This document shows, in pieces, positions 50,852 to 59,189 of a DNA stretch of 64,000 bases. Below the pieces are notes generated by a model that saw only the letters and a list, made by a program, of their open reading frames with translations, ran no database searches and was not told the DNA's origin. How positions within the stretch are numbered: position 1 is the stretch's first letter; every line of letters starts with the position of its first letter. The stretch covers positions 96,941 to 160,940 of the forward strand of contig CACESU010000001.1 of assembly GCA_902562285.1 (NCBI GenBank), in the 5' to 3' direction. Source of the stretch: an uncultured Alphaproteobacteria bacterium. Its GTDB lineage: Bacteria; Pseudomonadota; Alphaproteobacteria; Rhodobacterales; Rhodobacteraceae. The position numbers were made by a program, and so were the translations under genes.

Positions 50852-51502
50852 ATGCTAAAATCTGAACGTGCAAGTTATATTCTTAAAAAATTAGATGAAC
50901 TTTATCCTAATCCGCCTATCCCATTAAATAGCAATAACCACTTTCAACTATTAGTTGCAGTATTATTAAGTGCTCAATGTACTGATGAAAGAGTAAATAA
51001 AGTAACTCCTGAACTATTCAAATTAGCTTGTAACCCATTTGAAATGCAAAAGGTTCCAGTGGAGATGATTTATAACATCATAAGGCCATGCGGTTTAGCA
51101 CCAAAAAAATCCAAAGCTATTTCTGAATTATCAAATATTTTAGTAAAAAAATATGATGGAAAAATCCCAAAAGAAATTGATTTGTTAGAGGAACTTCCCG
51201 GTGTTGGGCATAAAACTGCTAGTGTTGTCCTATCACAAGGTTTTGGAATTCCTGCTTTTCCTGTGGATACGCATATTCATCGTTTAGCACAAAGATGGGG
51301 TTTAACGAATGGTAAAAGTGTAGTTAAAACAGAAGAAGATCTAAAAACAATTTTCCCTAAAGATGCTTGGAATAAGTTACATTTACAAATAATTTTTTAT
51401 GGAAGAGAATTTTGCACTGCTAGAGGATGTAAAGGAATTACATGTGAAATTTGTAGAACCTGCTTTCCAAAGAGGGTAAAGCCTTTGGTTACAAAAAAAT
51501 AA
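50852..51502 (+). CDS. nth: endonuclease III
   Basis: DNA glycosylase/AP lyase for oxidised pyrimidines. 216 residues; helix-hairpin-helix ELPGVGHKTA with catalytic Lys121 and PVDTHIHR with Asp139. The C-terminal tail has five Cys (188, 193, 198, 201, 204), whose spacing differs from the usual C-x6-C-x2-C-x5-C iron-sulfur loop. ATG start. Convergent with purF. Confidence 0.93.
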   Translation: MLKSERASYILKKLDELYPNPPIPLNSNNHFQLLVAVLLSAQCTDERVNKVTPELFKLACNPFEMQKVPVEMIYNIIRPCGLAPKKSKAISELSNILVKKYDGKIPKEIDLLEELPGVGHKTASVVLSQGFGIPAFPVDTHIHRLAQRWGLTNGKSVVKTEEDLKTIFPKDAWNKLHLQIIFYGREFCTARGCKGITCEICRTCFPKRVKPLVTKK

Positions 51503-51520
51503 TTAAATTCTACCTTATTT

Positions 51521-53023
51521 CTATTCTAAATTAGATAAAAGTGAAAGTTGTGAAAATTCTTCATTACTTTCTTTATCACGCAATTTTGTAGGGTAATCAC
51601 CAGTAAAACAGTGGTCTGTAAATGCTGGATTATCAGGATCTCTTCCTTCCGGGTATCCCATAGCTTTATATAACCCATTTATACTTAAAAAAGAGATGCT
51701 ATCCGCTTTCAGAAACTTAGAAATTTCATCAATTGTATGTTTTGCAGATAATAGTTGCTCTTGAATAGGAGTATCAATTCCATAAAAATCTGGAAACTTT
51801 ATTGGTGGTGAAGTTATTCTCATATGAACCTCTGAAGCACCAGAATCTCTTAGCATTTCAATAATTTTTGTAGATGTGGTACCTCTTACAATTGAGTCAT
51901 CTATAAGGATAATTTTTTTTCCATCAATTAATGCTCTGTTCACATTGTGCTTAAGTTTTACAGATAAAGCTCTTATAGATTGTTGGGGTTCGATAAAAGT
52001 TCTTCCAACATAATGGTTTCTAATGATACCGAGTTCAAAAGGAATCTTAGAATGTTCTGCATAACCAATCGCTGAGGGTACTCCGCTATCAGGTACTGGG
52101 ATTACATAATCTGCATCCATTGGAGACTCTATTGCTAATTGCTTTCCAAAAGATTTTCTACACTCATATATGCTTAATCCTCCTAAATAACTATCTGGTC
52201 TTGAGAAATAGATATATTCAAAAATACAGGGTCTTGGTTTTAATTTTTGAAATGGTTTAATACTATCAATTCCATCATCACTTATTATAACTATTTCACC
52301 ATTCTCAACTTCTCTAATATATTTTGCACCAATTATATCAAGTGCGCATGTTTCAGAACACAAAATATATTTACCATCTAATTCCCCCAGCATTAAAGGT
52401 CTAATTCCATATGGATCTCTTACCCCTATAAGTTGTTTATTGGTAATAGCCACTAGTGCATAAGCTCCTTCAATTTGAGAAAGAGCATCAACCATTCTAT
52501 CAATTGATAATTTTTTCTTTGATTTTGCAACTAATTGCAAAATTGTCTCTGTGTCTGAAGTAGATTGAAATATTGCACCTTCTTTTACTAATTCAAGACG
52601 TATCGTTAGTCCATTAGTAAGGTTGCCATTATGGGCTATTGCAAATCCACCTAATGCTAAATCAGCAAATAGTGGCTGTACATTTCTTAATAGTGTACCT
52701 CCTGTGGTGGAATATCTAACATGCCCAATCGCCGAATTGCCTTTAAGTCTTCCTAAAACACTAGTTTTTGTAAAAGTATCACTAACTAAACCCATTCGAC
52801 GCTCTGCATGAAAATGTTTTCCATCATATGTAACCATTCCTGCTGCTTCTTGTCCCCTATGTTGTAAAGCATGCAGTCCTAAAGCAGTTAAAGCTCCTGC
52901 ATCTTCATGACCAAATATACCAAATACACCACACTCATGCTGTGGCCTATCATTCAATATGTTTGGAAATTTAGGATTTAATTTAAATTTTCTTTTTTTA
53001 TTAATGGTAAAACTCCATTTCAT
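51521..53023 (-). CDS. purF: amidophosphoribosyltransferase
   Basis: First committed step of purine synthesis: glutamine plus PRPP to phosphoribosylamine. 500 residues. A 30-residue leader precedes Cys31 of ECGVFGIFGHEDAG, the expected glutaminase nucleophile after processing. PRPP loop KIILIDDSIVRGTT lies near 370. Bacillus-type iron-sulfur ligands look incomplete (KFPDFYG in place of KFPCFYG, and only one Cys at the end), so a cluster is unlikely. cvpA is not beside it. Confidence 0.95.
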   Translation of the reverse strand: MKWSFTINKKRKFKLNPKFPNILNDRPQHECGVFGIFGHEDAGALTALGLHALQHRGQEAAGMVTYDGKHFHAERRMGLVSDTFTKTSVLGRLKGNSAIGHVRYSTTGGTLLRNVQPLFADLALGGFAIAHNGNLTNGLTIRLELVKEGAIFQSTSDTETILQLVAKSKKKLSIDRMVDALSQIEGAYALVAITNKQLIGVRDPYGIRPLMLGELDGKYILCSETCALDIIGAKYIREVENGEIVIISDDGIDSIKPFQKLKPRPCIFEYIYFSRPDSYLGGLSIYECRKSFGKQLAIESPMDADYVIPVPDSGVPSAIGYAEHSKIPFELGIIRNHYVGRTFIEPQQSIRALSVKLKHNVNRALIDGKKIILIDDSIVRGTTSTKIIEMLRDSGASEVHMRITSPPIKFPDFYGIDTPIQEQLLSAKHTIDEISKFLKADSISFLSINGLYKAMGYPEGRDPDNPAFTDHCFTGDYPTKLRDKESNEEFSQLSLLSNLE

Positions 53024-53160
53024 TAGCCTTTACAGATAATATTTAATTAATGGTTTTGTAAACTTATATTTAAGGACAAGGATTAAATTAATAATATGTT
53101 GTTTAACTTAATACTAAATAGTGTTAGAAAACAATTATTTCCAAAAAAGATATCTTCTGG

Positions 53161-54054
53161 ATGCTTACTCAAAATTCACAAAATCTAACTGGTGCAATGT
53201 TTATGAGTATTTCAATGGCTGGTTATGTTACAAATGATGCTTTTATGAAATTAGTTGGTTCAGAATTGGGTTTAGCACAAACAATTTTCATAAGAGGGGT
53301 ATATTGTTCCATATTTATTTTTACAATTTTCATGTTTAAAAATGAAAAAAACCTAAAAGGATGTTTTAATAATTTGAAAATTATTACCGCTAGATCACTA
53401 TTAGAGTTAATTGCAACAATTTTTTTTCTAATAGCACTAATAAATATGTCCTTTGCAAATGTAAATGCTATTTTACAAACTTTGCCTCTTGTTATAACAG
53501 TTGCTGCAAGTATCATACTAAAAGAGACTATTGGACATAAGAGGGTAATAGCAATTATTTTGGGATTTTTTGGTGTTTTACTTATCATAAAACCTGGAAC
53601 AAATGATTTTAATAGTTATTCAATATTAGCAATTTTTGCTGTTTTGTCTGTAACATTTAGGGATATTTTAACTAGGAAAATGCCAAAAAATCTTCCTGCC
53701 TTATTTCTTTCTTTAGTAACATCATTTATGGTTACCTCAACTACTGGAATTTATTTGGTGTTTTTTAAAATTTGGGCGCCAATTGACATTTATATACTAA
53801 TAAACCTTGGATTAGCTGCTATTTTTTTGATGATTGGATATTTTTTTAGTGTTGAGGCTATGCGTTTTGGGGATGTATCTTTTGTAAGTCCTTTTAGATA
53901 CACATTAATAATCTGGGCAATGTTAATTGGTTATTTCTTTTTCAAAGAAAAAATAGATCTTTTAAGTTCAATTGGTATTTTCTTTATTATCTTTTCTGGT
54001 CTTTTTGTATTATACAGAGAAAATCAAATCAAAATTAATGTGCAATTAAAGTAA
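53161..54054 (+). CDS. EamA/DMT-family transporter
   Basis: Inner-membrane permease, 297 residues, ten predicted helices in two EamA repeats (about 10-140 and 155-285; ILKETIGHKRVIAIILGFFGVLLII closes the first). Similar proteins export amino acids or metabolites; substrate unknown. Divergent from purF. Its stop abuts the stop of the convergent protease gene with no space. Confidence 0.84.
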   Translation: MLTQNSQNLTGAMFMSISMAGYVTNDAFMKLVGSELGLAQTIFIRGVYCSIFIFTIFMFKNEKNLKGCFNNLKIITARSLLELIATIFFLIALINMSFANVNAILQTLPLVITVAASIILKETIGHKRVIAIILGFFGVLLIIKPGTNDFNSYSILAIFAVLSVTFRDILTRKMPKNLPALFLSLVTSFMVTSTTGIYLVFFKIWAPIDIYILINLGLAAIFLMIGYFFSVEAMRFGDVSFVSPFRYTLIIWAMLIGYFFFKEKIDLLSSIGIFFIIFSGLFVLYRENQIKINVQLK

Positions 54055-54909
54055 TTAAGCAATACAAATTATTTTACTTACACTTTTACTTTTTCTTAGT
54101 TCATTACCAATTTTTTTATAGTTTTTATCGATTTTATTTAATTTAATTGCATTATCGTTTATTTTTGAAATTTTCTCGAAAAATTCAGCTTCTTTATTTG
54201 ATGCCGTAATTAACCAATTAATCTGATTTAAACCTACTGCTCCAATAAGACCTCTTCTTTTGAATTCTGCTACAATTACACCATTAATTAATCCATAATC
54301 ATCAAATGCTGGTCCCCCACTAAGACCTCCAAATGATAATAAATTCCTTGGGTTTTTATCTAAAACTGCATATATAGAATGTTTTTCTAATATATTATAA
54401 GATCTAGCTTCCATAGCCATAAATCCAAGCAATTTAAGTACTGCATCTCCTGGGCTCCCAGCAGGATAACCTGATGAAAATGATTTTTCTGAAATTTTTT
54501 GAGCGATATTAAAATATTTAATATCAAAAGAATTATATTTAAAAAGGGCAAGGTCTGAATTTGGATGTATTAGTATTTTTTCAATGAATTTTTTATTTGG
54601 GCCATCTTTTAAATAAACTTCTGAACAGTCGTTTATAACATGCCTAGCTGTAATCCATATATTATCACCAACATAAAAAGCAGTACCAGAACCCGATTGA
54701 TTTCTTTTAGATTTCGTATTCAGACTATATTTGTTTAAATTTCGTAGATTAACTTCATTTTTTTGACTTGAAATGAAGTTTTTATCTTTTTGTGCGAAAA
54801 AATATTTAGTTACAGTTTTTTCATAAGTAGGAATATTGTTTATAATGGCCCAGGAGACTACAAGAAATGCAATAAACAAATAAAGATTATTTTTGATAAA
54901 TGAATACAT
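54055..54909 (-). CDS. membrane-anchored trypsin-like serine protease
   Basis: 284 residues: one N-terminal membrane helix (about 7-25), a linker, then a chymotrypsin-fold domain. The triad is visible: His in ITARHVIND, Asp in PNSDLALFK, Ser in GGLSGGPAFDD. No PDZ domain, so it is not a full DegP/DegS. The protease should face the periplasm. The start codon directly abuts the stop of the DUF350 gene, so the two are probably translated together. Tail is basic. Confidence 0.82.
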   Translation of the reverse strand: MYSFIKNNLYLFIAFLVVSWAIINNIPTYEKTVTKYFFAQKDKNFISSQKNEVNLRNLNKYSLNTKSKRNQSGSGTAFYVGDNIWITARHVINDCSEVYLKDGPNKKFIEKILIHPNSDLALFKYNSFDIKYFNIAQKISEKSFSSGYPAGSPGDAVLKLLGFMAMEARSYNILEKHSIYAVLDKNPRNLLSFGGLSGGPAFDDYGLINGVIVAEFKRRGLIGAVGLNQINWLITASNKEAEFFEKISKINDNAIKLNKIDKNYKKIGNELRKSKSVSKIICIA

Positions 54910-55320
54910 TTACCCAATAATAGCTGCAGAGTTTATAAGTGAAACTGTGATTTTTATTGAAAATAACAAAATAGATGTAGCTAACTGATTATCTTCAATT
55001 CTCTTACTTAAATCTTTTAAAAAAGTATCTGTTACTTTAAAGCAAAATAATTGAAGGACTATAGCAGTTAGGCCCCAAATAATAATTTCTAACATTGAAT
55101 TACTCACAGAAAGAGAACTAGCAAGTGGTATTCCTATACCTAATAATGCTCCAGAAAATGAAATTGAAGCAGATAGATTCCCATCTTTGATTAATTTTAA
55201 TTCTTTTATTGGTGTTAAAAAAGTATAGCTTGTTATTCCAATAAATAGCAAACACAAAGTTATAAATAGATGCGAAATTAAAAATGGTAAACCTGTAATT
55301 AATGCACTTATATACTCCAT
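54910..55320 (-). CDS. DUF350 family membrane protein
   Basis: 136 residues, four predicted helices (about 12-34, 52-72, 76-98, 112-134). The family block NLSASISFSGALLGIGIPLASSL near 48-70 is clear. Function unknown; in other bacteria DUF350 genes lie near envelope-stress genes. GGAGA lies six bases before the ATG. First gene of a two-gene unit with the serine protease. Confidence 0.82.
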   Translation of the reverse strand: MEYISALITGLPFLISHLFITLCLLFIGITSYTFLTPIKELKLIKDGNLSASISFSGALLGIGIPLASSLSVSNSMLEIIIWGLTAIVLQLFCFKVTDTFLKDLSKRIEDNQLATSILLFSIKITVSLINSAAIIG

Positions 55321-55362
55321 AAAAATATCTCCTTACTTTCAAGATTTTGAGACTAAATTTTT

Positions 55363-56775
55363 TTAGCTTGATTTAAGTGTATTAAAAGCTTCTAGCGCTT
55401 TTATTCTAGACCTTTTTAAATCTACAATAGGATAAGGATAAGTTTCTCCTAATTTAACTCCAGCATTTGATAAAATTGATTTAGGTGCTTCCCAAGGACA
55501 ATGTAAAAACTTATGATCTAAGTTGATTAATTCTGGTATATATTTTTTAATGTATGTTCCTAGTTTATCAAACTTTTCACTTTGAGTTACTGGATTAAAA
55601 ACTCTGAAGTAGGGGGCTGCATCGGCACCACAGCCAGCAATCCACTGCCAACCAGCAGTATTATTAGCAATATCTGCATCAAACAAACAGTTCCAAAACC
55701 ATTTAGCACCATATTTCCAATCAATTAAAAGGTTTTTAACCAAAAATGAACCTACCACCATTCGTAGTCTGTTGTGCATTGATCCAGTTTGCCAAAGTTC
55801 ACGCATTCCTGCATCCACAAGTGGTATACCAGTAATTCCTTTCTGCCATTTGATTAATGAATTTTCATCATTTACCCAAGGAAAATTATTAAATTTTTTT
55901 TGTAAATTTTCAGAAATAATATGAGGAAAATGATAAAGTAGGTGGTTTGAAAACTCTCTCCAACCTAATTCACTAAGAAAGTGATCAGTATTTTGGGTGT
56001 TTTTTAATTTAGAAACTGTATACCAGATTTGATTAGGAGATATCTCACCAAAGTGTAAATTAGGGGCTAATTTTGAAACATTATCTTGGGAAGGAAAATT
56101 TCTACCTTCTTTATAGTCATTTAGTCCATTTTTAATAAAAAAATCTAGTCTATCAGTGGCTTTTTTTTCACCAACTAGTGCATTATTTAAAATCTTTTTT
56201 TGCCAACTATTTGTAGTATTGTTCGCAATATTGAATTCAAAATTATTCAAAACTTTTTTTGCATATACTATTTTTTCGGGTTTAGGCAAAGGTGTTCTTG
56301 GAGTAGAACTTCCAAGACAACCTTTCCTGTAAAATGGTGTAAAAACTTTATAAGGAGTACCATCATTTTTTAAAATCTCCCATGGTTCCCAAAGTAAAAA
56401 ACCATTAAATGACTCACAGTTTATGTCTAACTTTTTAATTTCGTTTTTTATCCTAGTATCTCTTTCAATTTCCCATGGAGAGTAATTTCTATTCCAGTAT
56501 ATTCCTGTTATATTGTAATTAATTATTAACTCTTTTAAAATTTGAAGAGGATTACCTTTTAAGATTAATAATCTGTCATTCAAAGATTTATTCAACAATT
56601 GAAGTGACTTATATAACCAGGTTAAACTAGCTTCCCCTTGCTGATAATTAGGGATTTTAATTTCATCAAATATATAAATAGGAAGTAGTTCAGCATTTTC
56701 TGCAGCTTTTAAAAGGGCTGGGTTATCATTTATTCTTAAATCAGTTCTGAACCAATGTATGTTTATTTTTTTCAT
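55363..56775 (-). CDS. phrB: deoxyribodipyrimidine photo-lyase
   Basis: Light-driven repair of cyclobutane pyrimidine dimers. 470 residues: an N-terminal antenna domain (HWFRTDLRINDNPAL) and a C-terminal FAD domain with LSELGWREFSNHLLYHFP, the lesion-site block WQKGITGIPLVDAGMRELW and NNTAGWQWIAGCGADAAPYF. Normal length for class I CPD enzymes. Divergent from the acyl-CoA dehydrogenase gene across a 135-base gap. Confidence 0.95.
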   Translation of the reverse strand: MKKINIHWFRTDLRINDNPALLKAAENAELLPIYIFDEIKIPNYQQGEASLTWLYKSLQLLNKSLNDRLLILKGNPLQILKELIINYNITGIYWNRNYSPWEIERDTRIKNEIKKLDINCESFNGFLLWEPWEILKNDGTPYKVFTPFYRKGCLGSSTPRTPLPKPEKIVYAKKVLNNFEFNIANNTTNSWQKKILNNALVGEKKATDRLDFFIKNGLNDYKEGRNFPSQDNVSKLAPNLHFGEISPNQIWYTVSKLKNTQNTDHFLSELGWREFSNHLLYHFPHIISENLQKKFNNFPWVNDENSLIKWQKGITGIPLVDAGMRELWQTGSMHNRLRMVVGSFLVKNLLIDWKYGAKWFWNCLFDADIANNTAGWQWIAGCGADAAPYFRVFNPVTQSEKFDKLGTYIKKYIPELINLDHKFLHCPWEAPKSILSNAGVKLGETYPYPIVDLKRSRIKALEAFNTLKSS

Positions 56776-56800
56776 AACACGCTATATATCTGGATTTGTA

Positions 56801-56820
56801 AGATTATTATTAAATAATCT
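56801..56820. promoter_or_regulatory. 20-base inverted repeat between phr and acyl-CoA dehydrogenase genes
   Basis: AGATTATT (56801-56808) and AATAATCT (56813-56820) are perfect arms around a 4-base centre. The place between divergent promoters suggests an operator; not shown. Confidence 0.35.
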
Positions 56821-56910
56821 ATTGCTCCTAATTTACAACCGTATTAATTTTAAGTGTATCTAAATCATTAATTTGGTTTTGCTAAATGATTGTCAATATT
56901 AGGAATAGTA

Positions 56911-58146
56911 ATGAAATTAGGTCTTTCAGAAAAAGTACAAAAATTAAGAGATGAAGTTCGTGATTTTATCAATAATGAAATTAGACCGAAAGAGGATGAG
57001 TATTTTCTTGATGTAGGTGTTAGAGGATCAAGGTTTGAGTTCACGCAAAACATGCTTAATATAATCAATGATTTAAAGAAAAAGGCTAAAAGCAAAAATC
57101 TTTGGAATTTTTGGCTAAACGATTCCAAAGAAGGTCATGGTTTAACTACAGTAGAGTATGCTTATTTAGCTGAAGAAATGGGTAAATGTAGGCTTGGGGC
57201 TGAAATATTTAATTGTTCAGCTCCTGATACAGGAAATATGGAAGTATTAAAAAGATATGGATCTCAAAGGCATAAAGAGATATGGCTTAAGCCTTTACTT
57301 GATGGTGAAATCAGATCTGCTTATTGTATGACAGAACCTGATGTAGCATCGTCTGATGCAACCAATATATCTCTTAAAGCAGAATGCCATAATAGTCACT
57401 ATATCTTAAATGGAGAAAAATGGTGGATCTCAGGAGCAGGAGATCCTAGGTGCAAAGTTTATATAGTATTAGCTAAAACGGGTAATTCTACTGAAAATAA
57501 GCACGGAAACCATTCAATGTTTGTGGTTCCGAGTGACACAGTTGGAATAAAAATTTTAAGACCCATGCAAGTATATGGTCATGATGATGCACCACATGGG
57601 CACATGCACATTAGTTTTAAAGATGTTAAGGTTAACAAAGAAGATCTTTTGCTTGATGAAGTGGGTAAAGGATTTGAAATTGCTCAAGGAAGGTTAGGGC
57701 CAGGCCGAATTCATCACTGTATGAGGGCAATAGGCCAAGCCGAGTTTGCTCTTGAATTAATGTGTAATAGAGCATTAACAAGAACCGCTTTTGGTAAAAA
57801 GGTATCTGAATTAGGTGCAAATTATGATATAATAGCCAATAGTAGAATTGAAATTGAGATGGCAAGACTACTTTGTCTAAAAGCTGCTTGGATGATGGAC
57901 AATTTTGATCCAAAAACTGCTGCGCCTTGGATAAGTAAAATTAAAGTAATTGCACCACAAGTAGCCTTAAAGGTAGTAGATGAAGCTATTCAACTGTATG
58001 GCGGAATGGGAGTTAGTCAGGATACTCCTCTTGCAGCTGCTTGGACACATTTAAGAACGCTAAGACTTGCTGATGGACCGGATGCAGTTCATAGAAGACA
58101 AGTTGCTAAAGCAGAATTAAAAAAATTTAATAAAAATGAATTTTAA
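56911..58146 (+). CDS. acyl-CoA dehydrogenase (ACAD10/11-like)
   Basis: FAD enzyme of about 411 residues. YCMTEPDVASSDATN and GEKWWISGAGDPRCK are the FAD and substrate blocks; the ending YGGMGVSQDTPLAAAW ... LADGPDAVHRRQVAKAEL is characteristic of the ACAD10/11 branch. ATG at 56911 preceded by AGGA; the frame extends to TTG 56890. Overlaps by one base (TAATG) with the APH-like kinase gene, whose mammalian counterpart is fused to this enzyme. Confidence 0.9.
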   Translation: MKLGLSEKVQKLRDEVRDFINNEIRPKEDEYFLDVGVRGSRFEFTQNMLNIINDLKKKAKSKNLWNFWLNDSKEGHGLTTVEYAYLAEEMGKCRLGAEIFNCSAPDTGNMEVLKRYGSQRHKEIWLKPLLDGEIRSAYCMTEPDVASSDATNISLKAECHNSHYILNGEKWWISGAGDPRCKVYIVLAKTGNSTENKHGNHSMFVVPSDTVGIKILRPMQVYGHDDAPHGHMHISFKDVKVNKEDLLLDEVGKGFEIAQGRLGPGRIHHCMRAIGQAEFALELMCNRALTRTAFGKKVSELGANYDIIANSRIEIEMARLLCLKAAWMMDNFDPKTAAPWISKIKVIAPQVALKVVDEAIQLYGGMGVSQDTPLAAAWTHLRTLRLADGPDAVHRRQVAKAELKKFNKNEF

Positions 58147-59189
58147 TGACAAAAAATATTTCTAATACTTTAGACATAGAAAAAGTTACATCTGCATTAG
58201 CTAAGAGATTACCTGAAAAAAAAGGACCCTGGAGTTATGAAAAAACATTATTTGGTCAATCTAATCCAACTTTTATCTTAAAGGGTAAAAATAGTAAACT
58301 TGTTTTAAGAAAAAAACCCTCAGGTAATTTATTAAAGTCTGCGCACATGATCGAAAGAGAATTTAAAGTAATGTCTGCTTTAAAAATAACTGACTTACCC
58401 GTTCCTGAAATGTATTTTTTATGTGAAGACGAAAGTGAAATAGGAACACCATATTTTGTAATGGAGTATGTTGAAGGACATTCTTTCTTGGATCCAAGGG
58501 CTCTTGGTTTAAATATTGATTCTAGAAAAAAAGTTTATCAAGAAAATATAAAGGGTTTAGCTAAATTGCACAAAGTCTGTCCAAAAAAAGTTGGTCTATC
58601 CAATTTTGGGAAATCTGGAAATTATTTTCTCAGACAATTTACACGTTGGTCTGTTCAGTATGAGAATAGCAAAACAGAGTTTATAGAGCCACTGGAAAAT
58701 CTTATTAAATGGTTGGAGCAGAATCTTCCAACTGACCTAGAAGATTCAACAACAATAGTTCATGGAGATTGGAGAATTGACAATTTATTATTTGATAAAA
58801 AAAATTTTGGATTAGTAGGGGTATTTGATTGGGAACTTTCTACTTTAGGAGATCCCAAGGCAGATTTAGCCACTCAAATAATGCAATGGTCTATGGATGT
58901 TGGAGAGGTGGGTAGAGGTTTGAATGGAGTAAATCGTAAAGAAATGGGAATACCAGATGATAAAGAATTTATAGAGCAGTACAGTAAATTTTTAAATTTA
59001 ACACAAGCCCCAAATCTTAGATTTGCCATTCCATTTTGTTATTTTAGGATGGCTGCTATTTTACAAGGAGTTAAAAGAAGAGCTTTAGATGGTAATGCAT
59101 CAAATCCTGAGCATGGATTGAAAATGGGTGCCTATATAAAAAAATACGCCATAAAAGGACTTGAGAGTATTAACCGCGTCGTTATATAG
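58146..59189 (+). CDS. APH-family phosphotransferase (ACAD10/11 kinase-like)
   Basis: 347 residues with a protein-kinase-like fold. FGQSNPTFIL (about 35), LVLRKKPSGNLLKSAHMIEREF with the ATP Lys, YFVMEYVEG hinge, catalytic IVHGDWRIDNLLFD and metal FDWELSTLGDP. The text closely follows the kinase half of ACAD10/ACAD11, so it probably phosphorylates a hydroxyacyl-CoA, not an antibiotic. Stop overlaps the 3' end of the convergent histidine kinase gene by 8 bases. Confidence 0.88.
   Translation: MTKNISNTLDIEKVTSALAKRLPEKKGPWSYEKTLFGQSNPTFILKGKNSKLVLRKKPSGNLLKSAHMIEREFKVMSALKITDLPVPEMYFLCEDESEIGTPYFVMEYVEGHSFLDPRALGLNIDSRKKVYQENIKGLAKLHKVCPKKVGLSNFGKSGNYFLRQFTRWSVQYENSKTEFIEPLENLIKWLEQNLPTDLEDSTTIVHGDWRIDNLLFDKKNFGLVGVFDWELSTLGDPKADLATQIMQWSMDVGEVGRGLNGVNRKEMGIPDDKEFIEQYSKFLNLTQAPNLRFAIPFCYFRMAAILQGVKRRALDGNASNPEHGLKMGAYIKKYAIKGLESINRVVI

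Noticed and set aside
58146..59189. aminoglycoside resistance gene
   Set aside because: The fold is APH-like, but the sequence and the adjacent dehydrogenase point to the ACAD10/11 kinase type.
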